From Streptomyces durocortorensis (lineage in GTDB: Bacteria; Actinomycetota; Actinomycetes; Streptomycetales; Streptomycetaceae): a stretch of 35,008 nucleotides of DNA. Positions 1 to 9,595 of the stretch are shown here, one piece after another. A program made the position numbers and the translations under genes. How positions within the stretch are numbered: the first letter of the stretch is position 1; each line of letters begins with the position of its first letter. Location: positions 22,340-57,347 of the forward strand of contig NZ_JAFEUF010000019.1 of assembly GCF_016901035.1 (NCBI RefSeq), given 5' to 3'. The notes beneath the pieces were generated by a model. That model was not told where the DNA came from, did no database searches, and worked only from the letters and a program-made list of their open reading frames with translations.

Positions 1-123
1 GCGGGCGGGCCGCCCGCGGGGCGGGCGCCCGCCGCGCGCCCCGCCGCCGCCCGGGCGCGGCCGCACCCCCCCCCCCGCCCCCCCCCGCCGCCCCCCCCCC
101 CCCCCCCCCCCCCCCCCACGGGG
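1..123. other. Low-complexity G/C end with a long C tract
   Basis: The first 60 bases consist only of G and C. About 58 further bases are almost pure C, running up to the stop codon of the first gene. No coding pattern, hairpin-plus-U terminator or ordered repeat is visible. The most likely explanation is an unreliable contig end (read-end or homopolymer artefact) rather than biology. It should not be read as a telomere or G-quadruplex element without checking the raw reads. Confidence 0.6.
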
Positions 124-1065
124 TCAGCGCACGTCCACGCAGTCACCGGTGCCGGAGACCGGCGGCGTGGTGGAGGTGCCCTCGAACGTGTAGCGGTAGC
201 AGCGGTCGGTCGTGGCGGTGCGCGTCTTCTTCTCGACGCCCGCCTGGCTGCCGGTGCCGGTGCGGTGACTGCTGGTGGTGGCGTACGAGCCGGTCAGCGA
301 ACGCTCCTGGAGGTGGACGATCTGCTGGGTGTAGCCCGCGTACTTGTACGTGTCCCAGTTGGCCCGCTCCAGCTTGCCGGTGATCGTGATCGTCTTGCCC
401 TTGGCGACGGGCTCGGGGGCCGCGTTGTTGCTCAGCCGGGACCAGCGCTGGAGGTACCAGGTCCTGGCGTTCTCGGTGTCCACGCCGGTGGTCGCGTCGG
501 TGACTGCCCAGAGGCGGATCTTCCAGGCTCCGGCATCCTCGTTCTCCAGGTCGTTCCGGGGGTTCAACGTGAAGGTGGCCGTGCAGTCGAACGTGGCGTC
601 GCCGGACGGAACGCAGGGTTCGGTGCCCGCGTCGAACTGCTCGGAGGTGAGGAACCGCTCCAGTCCGCTGTCGCTGTCGCTGTCGCTGTCGCTGTCGGTG
701 CCACGCCAGAGCGACGCGTGGCTGCCGTAGAGCTTCGACCCGCCGCTGAGCTTCCATTTTACGGTGATCGTCTGCGTGTTCTTCGTTCCGACGGCGGCGC
801 TGTTGCCTCCGTTGACGGTGACGCCGGAGAGGACGGTGGAGCCGGCTGATCTCGCGGCCAGGCTCTTGGGCGCGGCGGCCTTCGCCGCCCTGGCGTCGGC
901 GGCCGCCGCCTCGCTCCGCTTCAGCGCCTCGGCCGCACCGGTTCCCCCCGCCACCGCGGACGGGGTGACGAGCAGGCCGACGGCGAGCCCGGAGGCAGCC
1001 AGCGCGCTGACGCCCAGGATCGCCTTCTTGCCGGACGTCAACCTCTTGCGGGAGTGCTGGGACAT
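124..1065 (-). CDS. Secreted protein of unknown function with a Ser-Asp repeat
   Basis: Predicted 313-residue exported protein. The chosen ATG (1063-1065) follows a GGAG Shine-Dalgarno 7 nt upstream and is the only start that puts a signal peptide first: a basic stretch (SRKRLTSGKK), a hydrophobic core (AILGVSALAASGLAVGLLV) and an Ala-rich cleavage region near residue 38. The mature part begins with an Ala/Lys-rich helix and then looks beta-rich, with two Cys near the middle (EPCV, FDCT) and two near the C-terminus (RCYRY, GDCVD) that could form disulfides. A run of alternating Asp-Ser near residues 124-132 is encoded by five copies of a hexanucleotide. I do not recognise a named family. A role at the cell surface is inferred from the signal peptide only. 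The stop codon directly abuts the poly-C window end. Confidence 0.75.
   Translation of the reverse strand: MSQHSRKRLTSGKKAILGVSALAASGLAVGLLVTPSAVAGGTGAAEALKRSEAAAADARAAKAAAPKSLAARSAGSTVLSGVTVNGGNSAAVGTKNTQTITVKWKLSGGSKLYGSHASLWRGTDSDSDSDSDSGLERFLTSEQFDAGTEPCVPSGDATFDCTATFTLNPRNDLENEDAGAWKIRLWAVTDATTGVDTENARTWYLQRWSRLSNNAAPEPVAKGKTITITGKLERANWDTYKYAGYTQQIVHLQERSLTGSYATTSSHRTGTGSQAGVEKKTRTATTDRCYRYTFEGTSTTPPVSGTGDCVDVR
667..696 (-). repeat. Hexanucleotide microsatellite (gctgtc)x5 encoding (Asp-Ser)n
   Basis: Five exact tandem copies of gctgtc lie inside the secreted-protein gene. They encode alternating Asp and Ser. Because the unit is 6 bp, copy-number change would alter repeat length without shifting the frame. 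It may act as a flexible acidic spacer (inference). Confidence 0.85.
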
Positions 1066-1104
1066 GAAGAGTCTCCATGATCGACTATCGGCGGGCGGAT
1101 TCGG

Positions 1105-1136
1105 GTCGTGAAAGGGCAGAGTCGTGAAAGGGCAGA
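1105..1136. repeat. Perfect 16-bp tandem direct repeat
   Basis: Two adjacent identical copies of gtcgtgaaagggcaga sit 40-71 bp upstream of the secreted-protein start codon. They may lie in its 5' untranslated region or be paired regulator sites. No function can be assigned from sequence. Confidence 0.8.
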
Positions 1137-1146
1137 CCCGAAAGCG

Positions 1147-1169
1147 TGTGCGGTCACAACGACCGCACA
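1147..1169. promoter_or_regulatory. Inverted repeat, 9-bp perfect arms (operator or leader hairpin)
   Basis: tgtgcggtc and gaccgcaca flank a 5-bp centre (acaac), with no mismatch over nine pairs. It lies about 80-105 bp upstream of the secreted-protein start and downstream of the CDF gene's 3' end. It could be an operator dyad or a leader hairpin for the secreted-protein gene. There is no adjacent U tract, so a terminator is less likely. Confidence 0.5.
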
Positions 1170-1272
1170 GTCTTGATCGTCGATGAAGCGAAAGGGTTGT
1201 ACGCGCGCGGAGTTGAGCCCCGTGAGGTGCATCACGCGGCGGCGTCGTGGTCGTGCGGGAGGGGGTGACACG

Positions 1273-1292
1273 GGGCGCGGCGACCGGCGCCC
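1273..1292 (-). terminator. GC hairpin after the CDF gene
   Basis: gggcgcgg can pair with the segment 1284-1292 (one bulged G) around a cga loop. It begins 7 bp past the CDF stop codon on the minus strand. There is no U tract, but G/C hairpins without U tracts are common candidate terminators in streptomycetes. Confidence 0.4.
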
Positions 1293-1298
1293 GGGGCG

Positions 1299-2267
1299 TC
1301 AGCGGTCGGGGTGCCGCAGCCGCTGCGCCCGCCCCGGTGTCGGGTCCAGATACACCCGCCGGATGGACGGGAACCGCTCGCGCAACTGGGCCTCCGCCTC
1401 CTCGCAGGCCCACTCGACCTCCGCCGCGGTGGCCATGTCCCGGAAGTCGATCTTCGCGGCGATCAGGATCTCGTCCGGTCCCTGGATCAGCGTGGTCAGC
1501 TCCAGCACCTCCACGATGTGCGGCACCGACTGCAGCTCCTCGCGCACCCCGGACCGCACGGCCGGGGGCAGCGGCCGCCCGATGAGGAGCTGGGCGTTGG
1601 ACCGGCCGAGCACCCAGGCGACGTACACGAGGAGCAGGCCGATCAGGCAGGACGCGATCCCGTCCCAGACGCCCGAGCCGGAGAGCTGCCCGCCCAGCAG
1701 ACCGCCCGCCGCCAGCAGCAGGCCGATCAGGGCCGCCGAATCCTCCATCACGACGGCCTTCACCGCCGTGTCGGGGGTGTGGCGCAGGTAGTACGTGTCC
1801 GGCACCCGCAGCCGTGACGCCTCGCGCCGCACCTGCTTGACCCCGGTGCGCAGGGAGTAGCCCTCCAGGAGGAAGGCGACGGCGAGGACGATGTAGGAGA
1901 TGAGCGGATCGCCCAGCTCCTCGCCCGCGACCAGGGTGTGCACCCCGTCGTAGATCGAGAAGACGGCCCCGCCGACGAAGGTGGCGATGGAGGCGAGCAT
2001 CGCCCAGATGTAGCGCTCGGGGCCGTAACCGAGGGGGTGGTCCTCGTCGGCCGGCTTCTCGCTCCGCTTGAGCGCGGCGAGGAGCATGACCTCGGTGACG
2101 GTGTCGGCGACCGAGTGGGCCGCCTCGGAGAGCATCGCGCTGGAGCCGCTGATCAGCCCGGCGACGGCCTTGGCCACGGCGATGCCGAGGTTGGCGAGGG
2201 CCGCCACGATCACGGTGAAGGTGGACTCCCCACCATCGGTTTCGCTGTCGGCTTTCGCGTCGCTCAT
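1299..2267 (-). CDS. Cation diffusion facilitator (CDF) family metal exporter
   Basis: Predicted 322-residue inner-membrane antiporter of the CDF family, which exchanges cytoplasmic divalent metals (Zn, Co, Fe or Mn) for protons. A first membrane helix pair carries SEAAHSVADT near residue 50, matching the family's metal-site H/D pattern. HPLGYGPER follows near residue 80. A later helix carries VMEDSAALIG near residue 175, with an acidic residue in place of the usual HxxxD. The cytoplasmic C-terminal half (about residues 230-322) fits the ferredoxin-like dimerisation domain. The shorter His-poor loop and HPLGYGPERYIW motif resemble the ZnT9/SLC30A9-like branch, so the metal is uncertain. The ATG at 2267 has no Shine-Dalgarno but has a -10-like box 7 nt before it, suggesting leaderless expression. 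Confidence 0.85.
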   Translation of the reverse strand: MSDAKADSETDGGESTFTVIVAALANLGIAVAKAVAGLISGSSAMLSEAAHSVADTVTEVMLLAALKRSEKPADEDHPLGYGPERYIWAMLASIATFVGGAVFSIYDGVHTLVAGEELGDPLISYIVLAVAFLLEGYSLRTGVKQVRREASRLRVPDTYYLRHTPDTAVKAVVMEDSAALIGLLLAAGGLLGGQLSGSGVWDGIASCLIGLLLVYVAWVLGRSNAQLLIGRPLPPAVRSGVREELQSVPHIVEVLELTTLIQGPDEILIAAKIDFRDMATAAEVEWACEEAEAQLRERFPSIRRVYLDPTPGRAQRLRHPDR

Positions 2268-2274
2268 GGTGGGG

Positions 2275-2280
2275 AGTATG
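2275..2280 (-). promoter_or_regulatory. -10-like box of a leaderless CDF transcript
   Basis: On the minus strand CATACT ends exactly 7 nt before the ATG, which would put the transcription start at or near the A of the start codon. No Shine-Dalgarno sequence lies between them. Confidence 0.4.
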
Positions 2281-2325
2281 TCGGAATGGCGGCTTCAGGG
2301 GCCGTTCATCCTCGCGGGATGCGCG

Positions 2326-3210
2326 TCATCCTCGTGGGATGCGGACCACGCCTTCCTGGATGACGGTGATCGCGAGGCGTCCGTCGGCGGTGTAGATACG
2401 GGCCTGGCCCAGGCCGCGTCCACCGGAGGCCGACGGCGACTCCTGGTCGTACAGCAGCCACTCGTCCGCCCGGAACGGCCGGTGGAACCACATCGCGTGG
2501 TCCAGGCTGGCCCCGACCACGTCCCCGACCGCCCAGCCGCCCCGCCCGTGGGCGAGGAGCACCGAGTCGAGCAGGGTCATGTCGGAGACGTACGTCGCCA
2601 TGCAGACGTGCAGCAGCGGATCGTCGGCGAGCTTGCCGTTCGTCCGGAACCACACCTGGGAGCGGGGTTCGCGCGGCTCGCCCACCGTGCCGAACGGCGG
2701 CGCGTCCACGTACCGCAGGTCCACCGCCTGCCGCGCCTCGATCAGCCGGTCCACCACGCTGGGATCGCTGAAGCGGTCCGCGTAGCGGGGCAGCATCTCG
2801 GCCGCCGTCGGCAGGGTCTCCGGGTCCGGGGCGGCGGGCATGGGGGCCTGGTGCTCCATGCCCTCCTCGTGCGTCTGGAAGGACGCGGAGAGGTGGAAAA
2901 TCGGCTGCCCGTGCTGGACGGCGACGACGCGGCGGGTGGTGAAGGACTTCCCGTCGCGGATGCGGTCGACGGTGTAGACGATGGGCGCGCCGGGGTCACC
3001 GGCCCGCAGGAAGTAGGAGTGCAGGGAGTGGGCTCCCCGTTCGGCGGGGACGGTGCGGCCCGCGGCGACGAGCGCCTGGGCCGCGACCTGTCCGCCGAAC
3101 ACCCGGGGCACGAGCGCGCTGCGGCTCTCGCCCCGGAAGATGTCCCGCTCGATCCGCTCCAGGTCGAGCAGGTGGAGCAGATCGAGCAGGGGATCGGGAC
3201 TCTCGTTCAT
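2326..3210 (-). CDS. tesB: Acyl-CoA thioesterase II (TesB-like)
   Basis: Predicted 294-residue double-hotdog thioesterase that hydrolyses medium- and long-chain acyl-CoA to free acid and CoA. Family signatures run in order: FGGQVAAQALVAA with HSLHSYFLRAGD in the first hotdog (residues 35-75), DRIRDGKSFTTRRVVAVQ (83-101), and in the second hotdog SLDHAMWFHRPFRADEWLLY followed by GRGLGQARIY. The Asp in LDHAMWFH matches the catalytic Asp of E. coli TesB, and the length matches the family. The ATG at 3210 starts 17 bp after the stop of the upstream acyl-CoA dehydrogenase, so the two form an operon for acyl-CoA turnover. The last codons sit in a short near-duplicate (tcatcctcgcgggatgcg / tcatcctcgtgggatgcg, 2307-2342), suggesting a small local duplication at the 3' end. 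Confidence 0.92.
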   Translation of the reverse strand: MNESPDPLLDLLHLLDLERIERDIFRGESRSALVPRVFGGQVAAQALVAAGRTVPAERGAHSLHSYFLRAGDPGAPIVYTVDRIRDGKSFTTRRVVAVQHGQPIFHLSASFQTHEEGMEHQAPMPAAPDPETLPTAAEMLPRYADRFSDPSVVDRLIEARQAVDLRYVDAPPFGTVGEPREPRSQVWFRTNGKLADDPLLHVCMATYVSDMTLLDSVLLAHGRGGWAVGDVVGASLDHAMWFHRPFRADEWLLYDQESPSASGGRGLGQARIYTADGRLAITVIQEGVVRIPRG

Positions 3211-3227
3211 GGAGGGAAGGTAATCCC

Positions 3228-4385
3228 TTACAGGCCCATGGACTTCGCGATGATCGACTTCATGACCTCGCTGGTGCCGCCGTAGATGCGGTTGACCCGG
3301 TTGTCCGCGTACAGGCGGGCGATCGGGTACTCGTTCATGAAGCCGTAGCCGCCGTGCAGCTGGAGGCAGCGGTCGATGACGCGGTGGGCGACCTCGGTGC
3401 AGAACAGCTTCGCGGAGGCGGCCTCCGCTGCCGTGAGCTCGCCGGCGTCCAGGGCCTCCAGCGCACGGTCGGCGACGGCCTGGGCCGCGTCCACCTCGGC
3501 CTGGCAGGCGGCCAGCTCGAACTTGGTGTTCTGGAACGAGGCGACGGTCTTGCCGAAGACCGTGCGGTCCTGGACGTACTCCTTGGCGAACCGGACGGCC
3601 GCCGCGGCCTGGGCGTACGCGCCGAAGGCGATGCCCCAGCGCTCGGAGGCCAGGTTGGTGCCGAGGTAGCCGAAGCCCTGGCTCTCCTCGCCCATGAGGT
3701 CCTCGACCGGGACCTTGACGTCGACGAACGCCAGCTCGGCGGTGTCGGAGACCTTCAGGCCCAGCTTGTCGAGCTTGCGGCCGACCGAGTAGCCCTCGGA
3801 CTTCGTGTCGACGGCGAAGAGGGAGATGCCGAAGCGGCGGTCGTCCTCGCGGGGGGCGGCGGTACGGGCGCAGACGATGACCCGGCCGGCGTGGACGCCA
3901 CCGGTGATGAAGGTCTTCGCACCGTTGAGGACGTAGTGCGTGCCGTCCTCGGAGAGCTTGGCGGTGGTCTTCATGCCCGCGACGTCGGAGCCGGTGCCCG
4001 GCTCGGTCATCGCGAGGGCCCACATCTCCTCGCCGCTCGCGAACTTCGGCAGCCAGCGCTTCTTCTGCTCGTCGGTGGCCAGCATCTTGATGTAGGGGAG
4101 GCCGAGCAGCGTGTGCACGCCGGAGCCGCCGAAGGTGACGCCCGCGCGGGCGGTCTCCTCGTAGATGACGGCCTCGTACTTGTGCGAGTCGATGCCCGCG
4201 CCGCCGTACTCCTCGTCGACCTCGATGCCGAAGATGCCCAGCTCACCGAGCTTGAGGTAGAAGTCGCGCGGCGCCTGGCCGGCGGCGAACCACTCGTCGT
4301 AGACCGGCACGACCTCGGCCGCGATGAAGGCGCGGATGGTCTCCCGGAACGCCTCGTGGTCCTCGTTGAATACCGTACGGCGCAC
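3228..4385 (-). CDS. Acyl-CoA dehydrogenase
   Basis: Predicted 385-residue FAD-dependent dehydrogenase that introduces the trans-2 double bond into acyl-CoA, the first step of beta-oxidation or branched-chain acyl degradation, passing electrons to ETF. The three-domain layout is clear: helical N-terminus, middle beta domain with AMTEPGTGSDVAGM (FAD and substrate binding), and C-terminal domain with LQLHGGYGFMNEYPIARLYAD and RIYGGTSEVM. Glu373 in GGTSEV fits the catalytic base of most short- and medium-chain members. The start is GTG at 4385, preceded by AGGAGG with 6-nt spacing. The thioesterase gene follows 17 bp downstream. An 18-bp dyad about 86 bp upstream suggests control by a TetR-family regulator. 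The exact chain-length preference cannot be told from sequence. Confidence 0.93.
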   Translation of the reverse strand: MRRTVFNEDHEAFRETIRAFIAAEVVPVYDEWFAAGQAPRDFYLKLGELGIFGIEVDEEYGGAGIDSHKYEAVIYEETARAGVTFGGSGVHTLLGLPYIKMLATDEQKKRWLPKFASGEEMWALAMTEPGTGSDVAGMKTTAKLSEDGTHYVLNGAKTFITGGVHAGRVIVCARTAAPREDDRRFGISLFAVDTKSEGYSVGRKLDKLGLKVSDTAELAFVDVKVPVEDLMGEESQGFGYLGTNLASERWGIAFGAYAQAAAAVRFAKEYVQDRTVFGKTVASFQNTKFELAACQAEVDAAQAVADRALEALDAGELTAAEAASAKLFCTEVAHRVIDRCLQLHGGYGFMNEYPIARLYADNRVNRIYGGTSEVMKSIIAKSMGL

Positions 4386-4411
4386 GGGATGCCTCCTAGG
4401 TCGGCGGTCGA

Positions 4412-4467
4412 TTCGCGGGATCTCGTGGGATCTCGCAGAACTCGCGGAACTCGCGGAACTCGCGGGA
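4412..4467. repeat. Short tandem repeat, unit about ctcgcggaa
   Basis: Four adjacent 9-bp units (4432-4467) vary around ctcgcggaa, preceded by two looser 10-bp relatives. They lie between the acyl-CoA dehydrogenase start codon and the dyad at 4471, so they fall in the promoter or 5' leader. Functional meaning is unknown. Confidence 0.6.
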
Positions 4468-4470
4468 ACA

Positions 4471-4488
4471 TGGCTAAGCGCTTGCTCA
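4471..4488. promoter_or_regulatory. 18-bp dyad, candidate TetR-family operator
   Basis: TGGCTAAGC faces GCTTGCTCA. Each half has the form TGnnnAAGC when read inward, giving a perfectly spaced 9+9 dyad centred on AAGCGCTT. This shape is typical of TetR-family operators upstream of actinomycete fatty-acid genes (family knowledge). It lies between the acyl-CoA dehydrogenase and the divergent 4650 gene and could control either. No TetR gene is in the window. Confidence 0.5.
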
Positions 4489-4649
4489 GACTCCCTTCGA
4501 AGTTACCCGCCGGTTGTGGTCGCTGTCCAGGGTGATGCTCGGCACGCGACGGACCGGCGGAGGCCGGGGAAGGTCAAGGGGCGGCCCGATTGTCAGTGGC
4601 GTGGGGGACTATCGGATGCAGACGGCGACGGTACGTATCGGGGGGCACG

Positions 4650-4991
4650 ATGACGATCACGAACGAGCAGCTGGCGGGCCATACCTTCCTGGCCCTGCTG
4701 TACGAGGACGACTACTTCCCGGACCACGTCCTGGACAAGGGCACGGCGGTCCTGCGTGCCCTGTGCGAGCGGATCGAGGCGGAGCGCCCGGCCGACCTCA
4801 CCGCGCTGTACGCGCTGACCGCGGTGGCGACCGAGGCATTCAACGGCCTGGAGGCGGAGTTCGAGGCGGCGGGCAGCGAGATCGAGACGTCGGCCCGCGA
4901 GGAGATAGGCGAGGCCTTCTGGACCATCGCCACGGCGTACGGCTTCGCGGACGCGGATCCGGAGGAGCTGATCGCCGAGCGTGAGTGGTGA
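4650..4991 (+). CDS. DUF5713-like small protein
   Basis: Predicted 113-residue acidic, largely helical cytoplasmic protein. The chosen ATG starts MTITNEQLAG after a purine-rich GGGGGG 4 nt upstream. An upstream in-frame start (4590) would add a basic, non-helical leader and is less likely. The sequence FLALLYEDDYFPDHVLDKG and the spaced acidic helices match my recollection of the DUF5713 family, which has no assigned function. No membrane segment or catalytic motif is visible. It is divergent from the acyl-CoA dehydrogenase. Its 3' end comes close to or slightly overlaps the first possible starts of the following AraC gene, though the preferred AraC start is downstream. Confidence 0.7.
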   Translation: MTITNEQLAGHTFLALLYEDDYFPDHVLDKGTAVLRALCERIEAERPADLTALYALTAVATEAFNGLEAEFEAAGSEIETSAREEIGEAFWTIATAYGFADADPEELIAEREW

Positions 4992-5050
4992 CCCGTCTCC
5001 GGGCGAGGGGCCGGGCGTCGGCGGCCGTGCGAGGGTGGGAGGAGGAAGGT

Positions 5051-5476
5051 GTGGGAGTGAGGCTGGAGGATCTGGTCCGGCTGCGCCGGGCCCGTGACCG
5101 TATGGACCGCGAGTACGCCGAACCGCTCGACGTCCCCTCGCTGGCCCGCGACGCCCTGATGTCGGCGGGCCACTTCTCCCGCAGCTTCCGCGCCGCCTTC
5201 GGCGAGACCCCGTACAGCTATCTCATGACCCGCCGTATCGAGCGGGCCAAGGCACTGCTGCGCCGGGGCGACCTGTCGGTCACGGACGTCTGCTTCGCCG
5301 TCGGCTGTACGTCGCTGGGCTCGTTCAGCTCCCGCTTCACGGAGCTGGTCGGGGAGACCCCGAGCGCCTACCGGGCCCGCCCCCACGACGCCGGCGAGAC
5401 CATCCCGGCATGCGTCGCCAAGATGCTCACACGACCGGTCAGGAATGGAGAAGCAGATCGCACCCCCCGCCCGTAG
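5051..5476 (+). CDS. AraC-family transcriptional regulator (DNA-binding domain only)
   Basis: Predicted 141-residue regulator consisting essentially of the two-helix-turn-helix AraC domain with no ligand domain. The first HTH is around LDVPSLARDALMSAGHFSRSF and the second around SVTDVCFAVGCTSLGSFSSRF, followed by the GETPSAYR signature. The GTG at 5051 is preferred because GGAGG lies 5 nt upstream. GTG 5057 is possible, and an earlier frame-compatible GTG at 4985 lacks a ribosome site. The next gene encodes a VOC protein and begins 10 bp after this stop. Short AraC regulators next to VOC proteins are a recurrent actinomycete pair, so this one probably controls that gene (inference). The likely promoter of the VOC gene overlaps the end of this coding sequence. 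Confidence 0.88.
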   Translation: MGVRLEDLVRLRRARDRMDREYAEPLDVPSLARDALMSAGHFSRSFRAAFGETPYSYLMTRRIERAKALLRRGDLSVTDVCFAVGCTSLGSFSSRFTELVGETPSAYRARPHDAGETIPACVAKMLTRPVRNGEADRTPRP

Positions 5477-5479
5477 CGT
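5474..5479 (+). promoter_or_regulatory. -10 box of a leaderless VOC transcript, overlapping the araC stop
   Basis: TAGCGT shares its first three bases with the AraC stop codon (TAG 5474-5476) and ends 7 nt before the ATG at 5487. No ribosome site lies between. A separate leaderless transcript for the VOC gene is likely. Confidence 0.5.
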
Positions 5480-5486
5480 GAAATCC

Positions 5487-5900
5487 ATGGACATCAACCT
5501 CTCGCAGTGCTTCATCGCCGTCGACGACCACGACAAGGCGCTCGCCTTCTACCGCGACGCCCTGGGAATGGAGGTGCGCAACGATGTCGGATTCGAAGGC
5601 ATGCGCTGGGTGACCGTCGGATCCCCCGCACAGCCGGACGTCGAGATCGTCCTGGAGCCCCCGCTCGCGGACCCGAACGCCCCGGAAGCCGACCGCCGGA
5701 CCATGGCCGAGCTGCTCGCCAAGGGCATGCTGCGCGGCGTCATCCTCTCCGCCGAGGACGTGGACGCGGCCTTCGAGAAGGTCCGCGCGGCGGGCGGTGA
5801 GGTGCTCCAGGAGCCGATCGACCAGCCGTACGGCGTCCGGGACTGCGCCTTCCGCGACCCCTCCGGCAACATGCTGCGCATCACCCAGGCCAAGAAGTAG
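5487..5900 (+). CDS. VOC-family (glyoxalase/bleomycin-resistance fold) protein
   Basis: Predicted 137-residue vicinal-oxygen-chelate protein. Two beta-alpha-beta-beta-beta modules are visible: CFIAVDDHDKALAFYRDALG with GMRWVTVG and VEIVLEPP, then VDAAFEKVRAAGGEVLQEP with GVRDCAFRDPSGNMLRI. These proteins act as dimers with a metal-binding cleft and may be dioxygenases, isomerases or antibiotic-sequestering proteins. The substrate cannot be assigned. The ATG at 5487 is chosen because the fold begins at once and a -10-like box sits 7 nt upstream. An in-frame ATG at 5445 would add 14 non-conserved residues. A strong hairpin follows the stop. The preceding AraC regulator is the likely controller. 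Confidence 0.87.
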   Translation: MDINLSQCFIAVDDHDKALAFYRDALGMEVRNDVGFEGMRWVTVGSPAQPDVEIVLEPPLADPNAPEADRRTMAELLAKGMLRGVILSAEDVDAAFEKVRAAGGEVLQEPIDQPYGVRDCAFRDPSGNMLRITQAKK

Positions 5901-5919
5901 CACCTCCGTACCGCCCTCA

Positions 5920-5953
5920 GGGGCCGGAGCCCGGAAATCCGGGCCCCGGCCCC
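5920..5953 (+). terminator. Strong GC hairpin terminator after the VOC gene
   Basis: 5920-5934 pairs with 5939-5953 over 15 positions with one A-C mismatch, around an aaat loop, 20 bp after the VOC stop. There is no U tract, as is usual in high-GC actinomycetes. It separates the AraC/VOC pair from the UvrA-like gene. Confidence 0.65.
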
Positions 5954-6041
5954 GTGCACGGACAGTAGGCTCCGCGCACCAGCAGTCCAGCGGCACCCGT
6001 TATCCAGTGGCACCAGTTCCCGTGATGGAGAGACGACGAGC

Positions 6042-8432
<2,391 letters not shown>

Positions 8433-8439
8433 GGCCCGG

Positions 8440-8477
8440 GCCCTCTCCGCTCGACCTCCGGGTCAGGCGGAGAGGGC
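8440..8477. terminator. Bidirectional hairpin between convergent genes
   Basis: gccctctccgc (8440-8450) pairs perfectly with gcggagagggc (8467-8477) over 11 bp with a 16-nt loop. It starts 8 bp after the UvrA-like stop and includes the last codons and stop of the convergent DUF397 gene, so it can serve transcripts from both sides. Confidence 0.7.
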
Positions 8478-8672
8478 ACCGCGCTTGACGGCGTCCACGA
8501 AGGAGGTCCAGTCGGCGGCGGGGATGAGCAGGGCGGGCCCACCGGTGACCTTGGAGTCACGGACGTGGACGGCGGCGGGGTGCGCGTCCTGGACTTCGAG
8601 GCAGCTGTCTTTGTCGGGGCCGCTGTACGACGACTTCCGCCAGTCTGCCAATGGGTTGGTTCGCTCAGTCAC
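8463..8672 (-). CDS. DUF397-domain protein
   Basis: Predicted 69-residue protein with the DUF397 signature: WRKSSYSGPDKDSCLEVQ near the N-terminus and VHVRDSKVTGGPALLIPAADWTSFVDAVKRG at the C-terminus. DUF397 proteins are abundant in streptomycetes and nearly always sit beside an XRE/DUF5753 regulator. Some pairs are known to act as development- or stress-linked regulators with the small protein as antagonist or partner. Its ATG (8672) overlaps the end of the upstream XRE gene by 8 bp, indicating translational coupling. Its 3' end lies in the shared terminator hairpin. Confidence 0.93.
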   Translation of the reverse strand: MTERTNPLADWRKSSYSGPDKDSCLEVQDAHPAAVHVRDSKVTGGPALLIPAADWTSFVDAVKRGALSA

Positions 8673-9462
8673 GGTATCCGTACTCCCTTGCCGCTGCCCT
8701 GAGTACGTTCAGCGACTCGGAGAGGGACAGCGCGTCGCTCATGGCCAGAGCGTAGGTGGCCTCGATCCGCTCGACCAAGTGTGGTGCATCGTGCACCTTG
8801 GCCACCTGCGTGCCTTCGGAGTACGCCACCGGTGGCTGGTCCTCGAAGTGCATCAGCGTCACCATGCTCTGGTGCAGGTTGGTGATGGGCCCGTTCAAGG
8901 GCATCACATGCGCGCGGATCCGGCCCCGCTCGACCAGTTGCACCACGTGCATGATCTGTTCAGCCATGATGTCCGCACTCCCCGCCAAGCGTCGGAGGAT
9001 GGATTCGTCCAGCAGCGCCCAGACTACGGGGGATGTGGGGCGCTCCAGGATTTTGGCCCGCTCCAGCCGTGAGACAACAGCCTTGTCACGTTCCTCATCG
9101 CTATATGGCGGAAAGGCTGCGCCCAGCACCGTGTCCGCGTACCGGCGCGTCTGGAGGATGCCAGGAAAATAGGCGATGGCGAACTCACGGATGAACGTCG
9201 CCTGTTCCTCGAGTTTCCGAGCCGCCTTGAACCGTTCCGCGACGGAACGGTCGTCTGGCTGAGGTCGGAATGTCGTCAGCACATCTCCGGTCCCCAGCGC
9301 CCTGTCCAGCCGCAGGGCATCCTCCTCGCTCGGCATGCGACGCCCGGCCTCGATGTGCGAGATGTGTGACCGCGTCATCAGCGCGCGGTCCGCGAGCTGC
9401 TGCTGCGTCAGGCCGGCCGCTTCCCGCTGCGCCTTCAACCATGTGCCATAGGTATTACTCAC
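8665..9462 (-). CDS. XRE-family regulator with DUF5753 domain
   Basis: Predicted 265-residue DNA-binding protein. An N-terminal Cro/cI-type HTH (residues 3-60) shows LKAQREAAGLTQQQLADRA and SHISHIEAGRRMPS. The remaining roughly 170 residues fit the DUF5753 sensor-like domain (YFPGILQTRRYA, RLERAKILER, MAEQIMHVVQL, VHDAPHLVERI). I choose the GTG at 9462 because GGGAG lies 6 nt upstream. A longer reading from TTG at 9468 would leave no space after that site. The gene overlaps the downstream DUF397 gene by 8 bp and is divergent from the small 9596 gene, so the 133-bp region between them probably carries both promoters and may be autoregulated. Confidence 0.92.
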   Translation of the reverse strand: MSNTYGTWLKAQREAAGLTQQQLADRALMTRSHISHIEAGRRMPSEEDALRLDRALGTGDVLTTFRPQPDDRSVAERFKAARKLEEQATFIREFAIAYFPGILQTRRYADTVLGAAFPPYSDEERDKAVVSRLERAKILERPTSPVVWALLDESILRRLAGSADIMAEQIMHVVQLVERGRIRAHVMPLNGPITNLHQSMVTLMHFEDQPPVAYSEGTQVAKVHDAPHLVERIEATYALAMSDALSLSESLNVLRAAAREYGYRD

Positions 9463-9595
9463 AGCCAACTCCCGTGCGACGAACCCGGTGTCACCACAAA
9501 ACCCCTGGCGAGCCTAGCCGCGCCGCTCGCACGCTGTGAGTGGATCGCTACGCAGCGAAGAATTCACCCCCACCGCACACGGAGTTGACGCCCTC

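Noticed and set aside
61..118. C tract as a chromosome-end or telomere element
   Set aside because: Streptomyces ends have palindromes, not homopolymers; an assembly artefact is the simpler reading.
9463..9468. TTG start adding two residues to the XRE gene
   Set aside because: The ribosome site GGGAG would have no spacing to TTG; the GTG 6 bp downstream fits.
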